Shown here: positions 1 through 10,304 of the stretch, piece by piece | How positions within the stretch are numbered: position 1 is the first letter of the stretch | Layout of the letters: every line of letters begins with the position of its first letter | NCBI RefSeq assembly: GCF_024868665.1 | Contig: NC_079900.1 | Location: forward strand, 25,816,216-25,880,215 | Direction of reading: 5' to 3' | DNA from: Triplophysa rosa | Lineage: Eukaryota; Chordata; Actinopteri; Cypriniformes; Nemacheilidae | Length of the DNA: 64,000 nucleotides | Notes under the pieces: generated by a model | Seen by the model: only the letters and a program-made list of their open reading frames with translations | The model's database searches: none | What the model was told of the DNA's origin: nothing | Translations under genes and position numbers: made by a program

Positions 1-779
1 GTTCCCTTTCTGTCGGTCTCTCGACGTTGTGTCGAACCGACAGAATGGGGTTCCTATGGAAAACGCCACAGCACTGAGCCGCGTCACAATCTCTGCGGAG
101 CGACGTTGACTGGCCTGGGCGAGTCAGACGAACACGCTAACGCGAAATTATGACCCTCCAGTGGAGAGGAAGGGGGACCCAGAGCTTTACACAAAGTTGG
201 GAAGCCCCTATCACCGGCCGTCACAGGCGGAGGCCTAGTTCTCTAAATGGCGAGAAGCCACCCGGCACCGTACGGACCACTGGGTGAGCATTATTCCCCC
301 CTGGGGGAAAAACGCTGCAGTGGCCACTACCTGCCGTAGGCAGGAATTAGTGGAGACACCTCATGGTCTCACCATCAGGGGAGAATTCATGGGAGGAAAG
401 TGCGGACTGCAGGAGTTAACCGCAAGATGGGAGTCCACCTGGGGAGGTCATGGGTTGCCAAGGTGGGAACCATTCATGAGGATACATCAGACGGAACAGC
501 CCACGGAGGGGGGGTTACCACGTCTGGAGCACTAGGTCCGGTTAGAGCTATGTGGGAGATAACTCAACTGTTCCCCGGCCTAAGGGGGCAGGGCTGCTCT
601 GCCCAGCCTGTCCCCTGGAAGGGTGCTTAGTGATGGATGGAATGCCTGTTCTTTACCCGAGGGGAAAGAAGTAAGGGGGGTCGCCACTGCTCCCCCCGGA
701 GGGGGAAGGGTTTCCGCAGGAGTACGCCCTACCGGCTGCCGGTCCCACACCTTGCCAGGATGCGGGCTGACACCGGTTC

Positions 780-1610
780 CGCGTGTAGGTATTAGAACCT
801 CACGGAGTTGTTAGGCATAGCCCAACTTGCAGCTCTGCAGATGTCTGCCAGAGAGACGCCCTGAGCAAGTGCCCACGAGGGGTGTGTCACCCCCAACGGG
901 CAGGGGCGAAATGAGATCGGTATGCCCTAACAAGGGCATCCATGATCCAGTGCGCCAGCCTCTGTTTGGAGACAGCCCTCCTGCTGACCTCCGAAACAGA
1001 CAAAGAGCTGCTCAAAGCTTCTGGGCTCTGCGTGCGGTCCAAGTAGAGGCGCTGTGCGCGTACTTGACACAACACGGATAGGTTGGGTCTTCCTCCCCGG
1101 TGGGGAGCGCCTGCAGGTTCACCACCTGGTCTCTCGGGAGAGTGATGGGAACCTTGGGCACGTAGCCGGGGCGGGGTCTCAAGATAACGTGAGAATCCCG
1201 GCCCCAAGTTCTAGGCAATCTGTGTACACGGAGGGTGCTTGTAGATCCCCTACCCTCTTGGAGGTGAGCGCCATGCGGAAAGCCGTCTTTATCAAGACTG
1301 AGAAAGAGCTGCAACCCCGAGAGGCTCGAAGGTAGCAAGAGGGTACGGAGCGCGGGTAAGGTGGTCACCCTCTCGCGCCCCTTAGGAACCTAATGACCAG
1401 GACGTGCTGTCCCAGAGGCTACCCAGCAATTAGGTCATGATGAGCAGCCGTAGCGGCTACATACATTCCCAGTGAGGAGGGGGAGAGGTTACTCTTGAGG
1501 ACGAGACAGCTCGTACCCGACCGAGCAACTCCGCGGGTCTTCTCGCCGAGAAGATCACCAGGACGAGAAGAGGCACCACCTATGGGCGTATAGCCGCCCA
1601 GTGGACGAAG
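780..1610 (-). pseudogene. Tyrosine recombinase relic of DIRS copy A
   Basis: DIRS elements integrate with a tyrosine recombinase rather than a DDE integrase. Broken minus-strand frames here encode RPRPGYVPKVPITLPRDQVV and SWALAQGVSLADIC, which match RHGYVPKV and SIADIC in the recombinase of the element at 37745-38739. The stretch around the expected catalytic tyrosine has an in-frame stop, and several frame changes separate the blocks. It is non-functional. The family call is secure because two independent blocks match in the correct order; the exact ends are not. Confidence 0.7.
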
Positions 1611-1612
1611 CC

Positions 1613-2480
1613 CTAGCCTGAGTGACGTCCCAACCGGACCGGGGGTGGGTCACTCAGGATCTCCTCATCCCGTCCAGACATGGAGACCAGGTTTTGCCTG
1701 GGATTCCGTAACGTGCCCCTTCCCCTGGGGAATCTGTTCGCCAGGGGGAGCGGCCAGGGGGGAGTTGTTGTCAGAGCCTCAGCTCCGAGAACCAAGTCCT
1801 GGTTAGGCCAAATCGGTACCACTTGAACTAGTAACTAGTACCACTTGATGCTCCTCTTCCCTGGCCTTGCACAGGACCTGTGCAATGAGGCTCACTGGGG
1901 GGAAGCGTACTTCCGCTTGTCCCGCGGCCAGCTGTGCGCAAGGGCATCCATGCCGAGGGTACCTCGGACAGGGAGTACCAAAGCGCACAATGGGTGGAGT
2001 CCGGGGAGGCAACAGGACCACCTGTGCCTGGCCGAACTGCCCGAAATGAGCCGGCTGCGCGGGGAGGGATTCGCCACTCTCCGCGAGGTGTCGACTGACG
2101 AGAGAGCGCATCGGCTGTCTGGTTCAGGACGCCTGGGATGTGTGTGGCTCGCACGGAGCTGATCACCTGCTGACTCCAGAGGAGGAGGCGTCGGGCGAGT
2201 CATGTTAGCTGCTGTGAGTGAAAGAATACGCCACAGAAGCTGTGCTGTCCGACCGGACCAGCACGTGCTTCCCTGCACGAGAGGTAGTAGCCTCCTCAAT
2301 GCAAGTAGCACAACCAACAACTCTAGGCAGTAGAAATGCCAACGCAGGTGGGGGCCCGTCCACCACCCTGACACTGCTTGCCATGACGCATTGTCGAGTT
2401 CACCGTTCACCGTTGTGCAGAGGGTGAGAGCGGCTGTGGTAACCCAGAGAGAGAGGAAAATCTCCTTTTTTGAAAGTAAG
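1613..2480 (-). pseudogene. RNase H / post-RT domain relic of DIRS copy A
   Basis: Minus-strand fragments read CLELLVVLLALRRLLPLVQ and RATHIPGVLNQTADALSRQ. These correspond to CLEMQAVWLALRHFLPVL and RATHVPGRLNQGADMLSR in the RNase H region of the DIRS element at 36321-37748. A further block, DALAHSWPRDK, matches the DVLAHNWP block that follows RNase H there. The pieces lie in more than one frame, so no product is possible. The reverse transcriptase core, including the YLDD motif, was not found upstream, which indicates a large internal deletion between gag and RNase H. Confidence 0.65.
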
Positions 2481-2599
2481 TGGGCGCTAGCCCCCCGGAG
2501 GGGGCCAGCAGATGGAGAGACGGGGCAGGATCCGTCCCTATCCGACTTCCCAGCGATGTGGCTGGGGTCAAGCCCAATGGTAGCCTCGATCCCCCTGAG

Positions 2600-4000
2600 G
2601 TCTTCCCATGACAGCCGCTTCGCCGCGGCTGCTGATGGGGCGATGGTCTCCTCTTCGCTGTCTCCTCCAGGGGGGTCGCCCCAGAGCTGGAGGGCGTCGA
2701 AGAGGACCAGGGCTGCTGGGAAGCAGACAGTGCACGGGACTCGACGGCCGAGGCGGCCGAGTTGCGGCACGGAGAACTGCTTCTTACTGTCGAGAACCCT
2801 CCAGGGGAGGCCGCGTGCGGGTCCCGCGCTCCCCCCCCCCGACGGGCGGGGGGTGAGCGGGGCCGCTGTGGCTCGACAGTAACACCAACCAGCCCCCCCT
2901 TGCGAGACGGGTGCGTCGAGAAAGCGGACCTTCTCAGAGTTACTCATCTGCGCAAGGATTGGCCAGAGGAGTTTCTCATAGACCACAAGTGTGGACATCG
3001 TCCGACCCAGGGCCCGCGTGGTCACCTTGGTCGCCCGTAGAGCGAGGGCGGTCGCGGCGCGGAGTTCCTGCATAAGCACTGGGTCGGTCTTACCCTCGTG
3101 GAGCTCTCTCAACGCCCTGGCCTGGCAGGAGCCATAGCGTGGAGAGAGGAGGCAGCTTGGTCCGCCGCAATATAAGCTCTCGACACCAGAGATGCCGAGA
3201 CACCACATGCCTTACGGGCACGAGCACCATGGCGGCATACTCCACCTGGGGGACAACAACGTATCCTCCAGCTGTCTCAACCTCGAGGGAAGAGAGGGTG
3301 ACTGAACTTTGTTTGACGTGAAACGTGCCGGAAAGGGGCGTTCCCGGTCTTACCAAGTTCCTCATGCACTTCCGGTAAACACGGCACTGGGGGTGGGCGC
3401 GGCTTGGAGCCGCGCTCAAACCCGAGGCGCCATGTAACCAGCCGCCATGTAACTAGCCGCGAGCGCCGGGAAAAGTAGTGCGGGCACTGCAACCCAACAC
3501 TCACGGCGGCCCGGGAAAGCATGGCTGACATTTCGACGTCCGCTTCTTCCTGTGCTCGACCCCCCGAGGGAGGGAGCCCGTGGAATCGTCGGAGTCGGAT
3601 GGCAGTACGTCACCCCCCGATGCTGCAAGAGACATCTCATCATCACGCATCGTGTCCAAATAAGTAATTGAGGAATAAGACGGCGGACCGTCTCCTGGGG
3701 AACGGTCAGACGAGCGAGACGAGGTGCGAACGGTCCGTGAGCCAGTGGCTGGCGGATTATCGCTCACAGTAATCCTCATATTTCCCTCGCTGCTTGCCGT
3801 AGCGGACGGCAGGGCCGTTGTCCTGCCGCCACGGAACGGGAAGCAAACGAGGTGGTGGCTGAGTCCCGTGGGAACACAGCCACCTGTGACGCAAAGTCTG
3901 AATCGTCACCGTCCGCAGTGCGGGCAGGACGTATCCACAACGTCTGCCCCAGCGTACTGGAAGCAGGCATTGTGTCCGTCCCCCTCCTCGATAAGTGTGT
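2600..4000 (-). pseudogene. gag-like relic of DIRS copy A
   Basis: Minus-strand frames contain DDEMSLAASGGDVLPSDSDD and ELRAATALALRATKVTTRAL followed by VRFLDAPVSQ. These match DDSMSLAASDGEELSGS, ELRSATDLALRATKATAQAI and VPFLDAPIS in the gag of the DIRS element at 34134-35581. The region is GC-rich and CpG-rich, and has several frame breaks. It is the structural-protein gene of a dead DIRS copy. Similarity is judged by eye only. Confidence 0.6.
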
Positions 4001-4012
4001 TGCACCCAGGCC

Positions 4013-4235
4013 CAACCAGGGGATCCCAGTTCCCCTCTGGCAAAAGCTGCTGCCTCTGCACAAGCTTCAGAGAGCTTGCACAACAAGGCTAAATAAAATA
4101 AATAAAATTACTAATGAGGTAAATTATAGTTTAAGATTATCATTAATAATCTAATAGCATTTGAAATTTTGTGGTGAAGACGTGTCAGGTGACCGCGTCC
4201 TTCTTTACCCAGCTCTATCATCTCAGCTCTTGTCA
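4013..4235 (-). repeat. L2-type LINE 3' UTR fragment
   Basis: This segment is nearly identical to 10663-10893, starting at CCCAGGCCCAACCAGGGGA and ending with CAGCTCTTGTCAGG. At the second location it continues into a LINE reverse transcriptase C-terminus, so this is untranslated sequence of the same LINE, lying antisense. Its left edge sits exactly where DIRS copy A stops. Confidence 0.65.
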
Positions 4236-5492
4236 GGTCACTTTCCTACATTCATTACTCTAACGTTGCACACATACTTCATGAAATAGTGGCATTTTTG
4301 TAATGCATTTCTGTTTGCCGAATCTTGTTCACAAGATGGCTATTCCATAGCTACAGGAATGAAGCGTACCTTATCTGGGTCACATGCTCTTCTATTGCTC
4401 TAGCAATAATGCAAATGTTGTCGGTTCGATGGGAATGACAACATATCCTGTGAGGGAGAGCTCATAGTGGCTTAATTTTTTATAATTACAAGTTCTCAGA
4501 ACACATTCTTTTTTTTATCTGCCTTTTTATGCACTGTGGGTCTGGTATACATTTTAGGGTGTGTAGTCTCTAATAATGCAACCTTCAGTTGTTTTAAATA
4601 GTTATTGAAATACTATTAGATATGTATATGGATTATGATCATTTTAAAGTGTGTGGTATGTGAAATTTATGTGTGATAATCTTGGGCAGGACTCCCTGTA
4701 GGAAGAGATCTATGATCTCAATGGGAACTTACTGGGAAAATAAATAATAAATAAAAACATCAAACAGGGAACACGCATACTGAGAAAATTTATACCATGA
4801 AGGCACCATGAATTGCTTTGAATAAAAGTGTCTGACAAATCCATAAATGTAAATATTTTATCAGAAATGAAAAATGGCCTGCCTATATGTTACAACAATA
4901 AATATTTATGAAATAACTGCTTTATTTATTATTACTGACTATGAAAATGTAACATTGTTGTAAATCAATACAACCAAAAAAATAAATAATAAAATAAATA
5001 AAAAATCACAAAATAGTTTTATAAAAACACTGGATCGAAGAAATAAACATGTAAAAATAAAATAAAGACAAAAAAGTTTTATAAAAAACTATGAAAACTC
5101 GAAAACTCTGAACACTATAAAGTACAGACAACGGTTAACAGAAACCATCAGCATATTTAGTGTTGTTCTTGACTGGGCCCATCAGTGTCATTGTGATCGT
5201 GCAGACATTTAAAGAATATGCAAATTAATAAACTGTTCAGTAAAAGAACTGATTCAGTTAAAGAAACATTGCACAATGGTGGTGATGTGCAACCCCACGC
5301 CACCCCCACCCTTTTTTTAACTTCAAATTTAATTTATATTTGGGGAATTTTATTTTTTTATAAAACAAACTTACAAAACAAAATATAAATACATAAATTA
5401 TAATATCAGGTAACCCCAAGGAGATAATGTATGCACTGATACAACATCTTATGGATGCCCTAACTACAAAATAGATATTTCAACTGACTTAC
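4236..5492. other. AT-rich spacer with one LINE-like tail
   Basis: No long open frame or recognisable domain is present. At 4674-4765 a stretch runs CTTGGGCAGGACTCCCTG, then ATCTCAATGGGAACTTACTG, and ends in repeats of AAATAAATAA; this resembles the 3' ends of teleost CR1/L2/Rex-type LINEs in plus orientation. The rest (poly-A and poly-T runs, a C-rich patch near 5290-5310) is unassigned. Confidence 0.45.
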
Positions 5493-5632
5493 AGGTTTCA
5501 TGGAGAGTCGGTCTTCGCTCCGCTCTCTTCTACCACCATCCCTGTCACTTGCAAGGAGAAGCCATCGCTTAATGTATGGCTCCACCTCCTGATCGGTGGC
5601 TGTTGCTGTGAGTCTGTTACTTCTCACAGTAC
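5493..5632 (-). pseudogene. Candidate internal coding exon, unknown gene
   Basis: On the minus strand a 140-base open stretch is bounded by a TTTTTAG acceptor and an ACCT|GTAAGT donor. It reads QEVEPYIKRWLLLASDRDGG and continues with charged residues. The composition and perfect donor look coding, but I do not recognise the family. The phase fits the exon candidate at 5707-5893 (one base left over there, two bases leading here). It could equally come from an unidentified transposon gene. Confidence 0.3.
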
Positions 5633-5706
5633 CTAAAAACAGAAAACATGAACCGAACTTTTACAATCTTATGGCCCCATCTGGTAGCACAAGACATGCT
5701 CGTTAC

Positions 5707-5893
5707 CTGATCATGGTTTGCTAGTAGCAATGGTGAGAGCACTTTGAGGACATTCTTGCTTTCTGATTACACCTGAGCCTGTAAAGTTAGAGGATATATC
5801 CATTGCCTTTTGTATTACTTTTTCATTGTGTAAGAGCCCAGATGTGTGGCCTTGCACTTCTGTGTTTGGGTTTGTTCTGATTGCTTTGACCAA
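5707..5893 (-). pseudogene. Candidate upstream coding exon, unknown gene, with stop
   Basis: The minus-strand frame reads NPNTEVQGHTSGLLHNEKVI and ends at a CAG|GTAACG donor. A TGA codon lies four bases before the donor, so the reading frame would terminate unless the codon was originally a sense codon. Phase matches the exon candidate at 5493-5632. No family was recognised. The pair may be a decayed host gene or a transposon gene. Confidence 0.25.
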
Positions 5894-6581
5894 TTTTAAT
5901 TTTAGTTTGTTAAAAATATTTATATATTTACATCAATGTGTTACAGTAGCAGGATATATCCATACTAGAAAGGTATTGCAATACCCTCCTTTTAAAAATA
6001 ATATTATTTACAATTTTAGTCATATGAATACTTTATTAATTATTTATATTTTTGTTAATGTTTTTTTCATACTGTACATGTACTAAAATGTTTATATAAT
6101 CTATTGTGCAGACTTTCACAGGACAATGTAATGAATCAGTTGATGTATATTAATAATATAATAACACCTGTTAATCTATTTCTAGTCAGATGAAGTCAGA
6201 ATGAGCACTGAAACACAAGTCTTATTATTTAATTAAAATTCTTAAATCTTCTTAAATTAAACTAATTAAATCTCAAAACTGCTCAGAATGCAGATAGAAC
6301 CTTATACTTTTAAGGTGGCAAAATACACTAGACTAGTGTCTAGTGTTTGAATAATACAGCTCGCTGCTCCTTTAAATGACTGCTCATCTTGTGCTTCTGC
6401 ATAAATGAGAAAACAAGTCCGCACGCAAATCTTTTATGGCTGTTTTAAAGGTGTCCTGAACTGGGCTTGTTTATTGTTTAATACTGTTGTATGAGGTCTA
6501 CTTATGATGTTCGCATGATTTTTACATTCGAAAACATCAAAATCAATAAGTAATAGGCTATTTTCTACCCAGGTTTTGAGG
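5894..6581. other. AT-rich spacer
   Basis: Mostly AT-rich sequence with no domain, tandem repeat or element end that I recognise. It ends at the 8-bp duplication that flanks the hAT-like element starting at 6590. Confidence 0.5.
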
Positions 6582-6904
6582 CCGTCTAGTAGTGGTGGGC
6601 GGATCGATCCTGAAGTATCCATACTTTCGATACTGAGGTTGTATCGAAAAGGATCGATCCTAACATAAAAATATCGATACTAATGTGTTTTTAGTTTATA
6701 CTACTGATTTTATTTATTTACTAATGTAGCTAATAATTGTATAATGAAGACAAACTATTTCCCATACACCTAGTTTTGGACACGTTGCTCCTCCCTGCCC
6801 TGCTGTGTTTTGTAGTCCGCTATCACGTGACTCAGCAGCGCCAAGCTCAAGCACGCAGATGTTGCTGCAGCCAGCAAACAGAAGAGGAGCAAAAAGAAGA
6901 GGAG

Positions 6905-7250
6905 TATGGCGTTATTATAATGACAAATGTCGCGAGCGCATTATTACAACGCGAGAGCGCATTCTTGTCATACGAGCGCGCGAATCTCTCCGCTCGCACG
7001 CAGATTTCCTTTGCTCGTGCACAAAACTGGACGCGCGCTTTCAATTATACGCTGCTCTCTTATGAATTTTCTCTCCTCTCGCTCAGTGAGCGTGTGTGCA
7101 CTCAAAATGCGTTCCGTGCGTCCACGAATCCTTTGGTACTCTTGCTCTCGAGAGGTCCTCCTGCGTGTTCCAGGCATCATAGGCTGTCAAAAGTAGTCAA
7201 CCAATCAGGGATAGGCTTCCACGGCGGGCCAATGAAAACGCGACCTCTTA
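6905..7250 (+). repeat. Left arm of long inverted repeat
   Basis: This 346-base CpG-rich arm is nearly identical to the reverse complement of 8084-8425. It contains many GCGAG/CGCTC motifs and CCAAT boxes (CCAATCAGGG and CCAATGAAAA), so it looks like a duplicated promoter. Only scattered mismatches are visible by eye. Confidence 0.85.
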
Positions 7251-7299
7251 CATGGCATCTTATTGGTTGAAAGTGACTCGACGTTTTCAACGAAGCAAG

Positions 7300-7320
7300 A
7301 TGGATCCACCACGTTCTCAG
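7300..7320 (+). CDS. Exon-like start: seven codons then splice donor
   Basis: ATG at 7300 opens MDPPRSQ and stops at CAG|GTAACA, a good donor, directly downstream of the CpG-rich promoter-like arm. The same block in reverse complement (donor included) lies at 7838-7857. This is plausibly the first exon of the transposase gene of the autonomous parent, left behind in a deletion derivative. There is no protein similarity to prove it. Confidence 0.3.
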
Positions 7321-8083
7321 GTAACAATATTAATATATTTGATGCAACATTATTAGTCAAATGTGTATTAGAAATGAACGGGGCATTAGGATGCTTTGTA
7401 GGCTACATATAAACGTCAGTTTAACTACCATGTTATTCAGACAAAACAGGCCAACACCCTCAAGTTCATGTGGTCCTCATGCATGTCCTACACTAAACAT
7501 AGTATTGTCAAAATAGTACTAAATTGATTACCGAACAATTTAGATTGGTGTCTTAAGTTAGCTTTATTCTAAAATAATATTTACTACAAGTAACGGTACA
7601 TATCAAAACAATAATAGCACTGGAGCATTTGGAAAATCATATAATATTCTATACCTATTTGGTTATGCATTTAATGCGTTTGCAGACAGACACTGTAAGT
7701 GTTCTGCATTCAGTGTTCCAGAAGTTCAGGGCATAAAACTGAACTACTATGCAATATACCAAACGCTCCCTTACCGTTCATTTATAATATACATTTGATT
7801 AATAATGTTGCATCAAATATATTAAAATTGTTACCTGAGAACGTGGTGGATCCAGAGGCGTATTAAGACCTCATGGTGCCCCCCATCCACCCACCTACCC
7901 ACACGCAAGAATCCACTCATTAAAAGGTTTATATATTAAAAGATTTTATAAGAATGAAACTCAGCAATTTACAATGTACTATTTTACAAGAATTACACAT
8001 TAACATGACACTTTTGTAGAAAAGAACACGAAAAACAACTCTTTTCATCAAGCATTTTTAACAATTAGGCCTACTGTAGTTAA

Positions 8084-8425
8084 GAAGTCGCGTTTTCATT
8101 GGCCCGACGTGGAAGCCTATCCCTGATTGGTTGACTACTTTTGACAGCCTATGATGCCTGGAACACACAGGAGGACCTCTCGAGAGCAAGAGTACCAAAG
8201 GATTCGTGGACGCACGGAACGCATTTTGAGTGCGCACAAGCTCACTGAGCGAGAGGAGAGAAAATTCATAAGAGAGCAGCGTATAGTTGAAAGCGCGCGT
8301 CCAGTTTTGTGCACGAGCAAAGGAAATCGGCGTGCGAGCGGAGAGATTCGCGCGCTCGTATGACAAGAATGCGCTCTCGCCTTGTAATAATGCGCTCGCG
8401 ACATTTGTCATTATAATAACGCCAT
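8084..8425 (-). repeat. Right arm of long inverted repeat
   Basis: Reverse complement of 6905-7250. Between the arms lie the inner inverted blocks and about 230 bases (7858-8083) with no counterpart on the left. Together the arms could form a stem of more than 300 base pairs. Confidence 0.85.
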
Positions 8426-9202
8426 AGAGGAGCATCATGTGGAGTTTTTTCACCGCGCTGAATAAAAACACTGCGAACTGCGATGTATGGCAACGGGCCT
8501 TTGGGGGTAAAAAGCCAAAGATTGAAAGTACTTTATTATTTAAGCACTTTATTTACTTTGTGTCTCAAACAATTGTGTGCACTTTGTTTATAAATTCACT
8601 TAAAAAAGTGTAATGAAAGGGAAACATGTTAATTTGTTGTATTATTTTGTCTAAACATAACACTGAACAAAAACGGAAAAGCAGTTTTAAAATCGTTGTT
8701 CTTGAGTAATAATTTTGTCCTTTTTGGGGTTTTTTAAGCTAGAGAAGTAGTACTGGGATAACGAGAAATTGTTTTGTTATATATCGTTTTTCTGTTCTGT
8801 TAATCTGTTATTGTTACTATTTCCAGTAATAATTTGGTGCAAAGTTCATGTTTGCAAATTCGATTACAGGAATAAATAACTAAATAAATAGATTTATTTG
8901 GTTTAAATGATGTCCAGTGTTTTAACATCTACATGATTAATTAGCCTCAGGCACATTAAGAGCACAAATCACAAAATATTTTAGTGGTCATAAAAATGTA
9001 TTCAGATTTAGCATATTAATGATGCATTCATCTGATAAATTGTGACATTTCATCTACAGCAAAGTAAATGTAAGTTCAAGTGGATGCTTTTTAAAAGTAA
9101 AAAGTATTGGTATGAGTATCAAAATCGGCAATACTGGCCCTGCATTTACTTGGTATCGGATCGATACTAAATTTTACAGTATCGCCCACCACTACCATCT
9201 AG

Positions 9203-9288
9203 TCAAACGCTCTGTTTTAATGGGCGTGCCACATTGAAGACTTGGAAGTAAACGCCCACTGCTATGATTGGTTAGCAGTTTGCGTAGT
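9203..9288. other. Short spacer between hAT-like element and DIRS copy B
   Basis: Unassigned sequence with a GATTGGTTAG (CCAAT-type) motif; nothing else was recognised. Confidence 0.4.
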
Positions 9289-10204
9289 AAACGTCTCGGT
9301 TACGTTTGTAACCTCGGTTCCCTGATGGAAGGAACGAGACGTTGATGGGGTTCCTATGGAAAAGCCATAACACTGTGCCCTGTCACAATCTCAACGAAGC
9401 GACGGTGACTGGCCTGGGCGTGTCAGCCGCGAGCGCTACCGCGAAATTGTAACCTACCAGTGGGTAGGTAGGGGGTCCCAGAGCTTTCTTGAAAGGTGGG
9501 AAGGCCCCTACCTTCGGCCTCACAGGCGGCGGCCTTGTTTCTCTAACAGCGAGAAGCCGCCCGTAACCGTAAGGCCACTGGGTAAGCGCTACTTCCTCAA
9601 GCGGGGGATGCGCTACAGAGACCACTTCCTACCACAGGGAGGAGTCTAGTGGAGATACCAACATGGTCTCACCGATGGGGGAGAACTCATGGGAAGAAAG
9701 TGCGGACTGAAGGAGTTAACCGCAAGGTGGAGGTCCACCTGGGGAGGTCATGGGTTACCAAGGTGGGAACCAGCATGAGGATACATCAGACGGAACCGCC
9801 CTGCTGGGGTGTTGCAACGTCTGGTAGCCCTAGGTCCGGTTAGAGCTATGTTGCGAATAACTCATGTGATACCCGGCCTAAGGGGCAGGGCTGCTCTGCC
9901 CAGCCCGCCCACAGGAGGTGCTTGCTTAGTAATGGATGGAGTGCCTGTTCTTCACCCAGTGGGGGAAGAAGGGAGGCCAGCAGTACGCTGACCCCCTTAG
10001 GAGAAAGGGGGGGAAGGTACTGTCATAGGCGTACACCCTACCGGTCGCCGGTCTGACCGGTTTTACGCGAAGGCTGTAGGACCTCGCGAAGGTGATGGGT
10101 GTAGCCCAACCCGCAGCTCTGCAGATGTCTGCCAGAGAGGCGCCTCGAGCCAGTGCCCACGAGGAGGCTGTACTCCGTGTGGAGAGAGCTCTCACCCAGT
10201 GGGC
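9289..10204 (-). mobile_element. DIRS1-like retrotransposon fragment (copy B)
   Basis: The left edge reads AACGTCTCGGTTACG, then CCTCGGTTCCCTGATGGAAG and GAACGAGACGTTG. This is the same arrangement as the complementary terminal block of the DIRS element at 38985-39043, with different bases. The minus strand then encodes the C-terminus of a tyrosine recombinase. The fragment ends in an assembly gap, and L2 LINE sequence follows on the other side. It shares long blocks with copy A (for example the GACTGGCCTGGGCG region), so A and B are one DIRS family that differs from the element at 33728. Confidence 0.75.
10030..10204 (-). pseudogene. C-terminal tyrosine recombinase fragment of DIRS copy B
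   Basis: The minus strand reads LSTRSTASSWALARGASLAD followed by ICRAAGWATPITFARSYSLR. It contains the STRS(x)SSWA block that corresponds to HSTRG in the recombinase at 37745-38739 and an SYSLR block bearing the candidate nucleophilic tyrosine. The histidine expected before STR appears as Leu here. The frame is open up to the gap, so this end is better preserved than that of copy A. Confidence 0.65.
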
Positions 10205-10304
10205 NNNNNNNNNNNNNNNNNNNNNNNNNNNNNNNNNNNNNNNNNNNNNNNNNNNNNNNNNNNNNNNNNNNNNNNNNNNNNNNNNNNNNNNNNNNNNNNN
10301 NNNN
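10205..10304. other. Assembly gap (100 N)
   Basis: A run of exactly 100 N, the usual placeholder for a gap of unknown size. It separates the DIRS copy B recombinase from the inverted L2 LINE sequence, so their true distance is unknown. Confidence 0.99.

Larger units (their letters stand above)
1..4010 (-). mobile_element. DIRS1-like retrotransposon relic (copy A)
   Basis: The minus strand carries, in order from right to left, gag-like, RNase H-like and tyrosine recombinase-like coding remnants in the same order as in the fuller DIRS element at 33728-39340. The left edge (1-70) matches the 3' terminal region of copy B at 9289-9370, including the shared GGGGTTCCTATGGAAA block, so the window begins inside the terminal repeat. 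Most of the reverse transcriptase is absent and the frames are broken throughout. The 5' end near 4010 abuts L2 LINE sequence, with no recognisable left terminal repeat, so that end is truncated. The DIRS assignment rests on protein similarity to the other copies in this window and on known DIRS gene order. Confidence 0.8.
6590..9194. mobile_element. Non-autonomous hAT-like fold-back element
   Basis: The element starts TAGTGGTGGGCGGATCGAT and ends with the complementary CGCCCACCACTA. It is flanked by CCGTCTAG (6582-6589) and CCATCTAG (9195-9202), an 8-bp target duplication with one mismatch, as expected for hAT. Inside are two sets of inverted arms (6905-7250 with 8084-8425, and 7299-7392 with 7777-7857). 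No transposase is present. The open frames of 100-180 codons in the arms mirror each other and are CpG-rich sequence, not protein genes. A CpG-rich promoter-like block and a short exon-like start at 7300 are duplicated in opposite orientation. Confidence 0.8.

Noticed and set aside
6737..7270. 177-codon frame and its mirror at 8058-8471
   Set aside because: The frames are mirror copies in inverted CpG-rich arms, lack any domain, and overlap with equally open frames in other phases.
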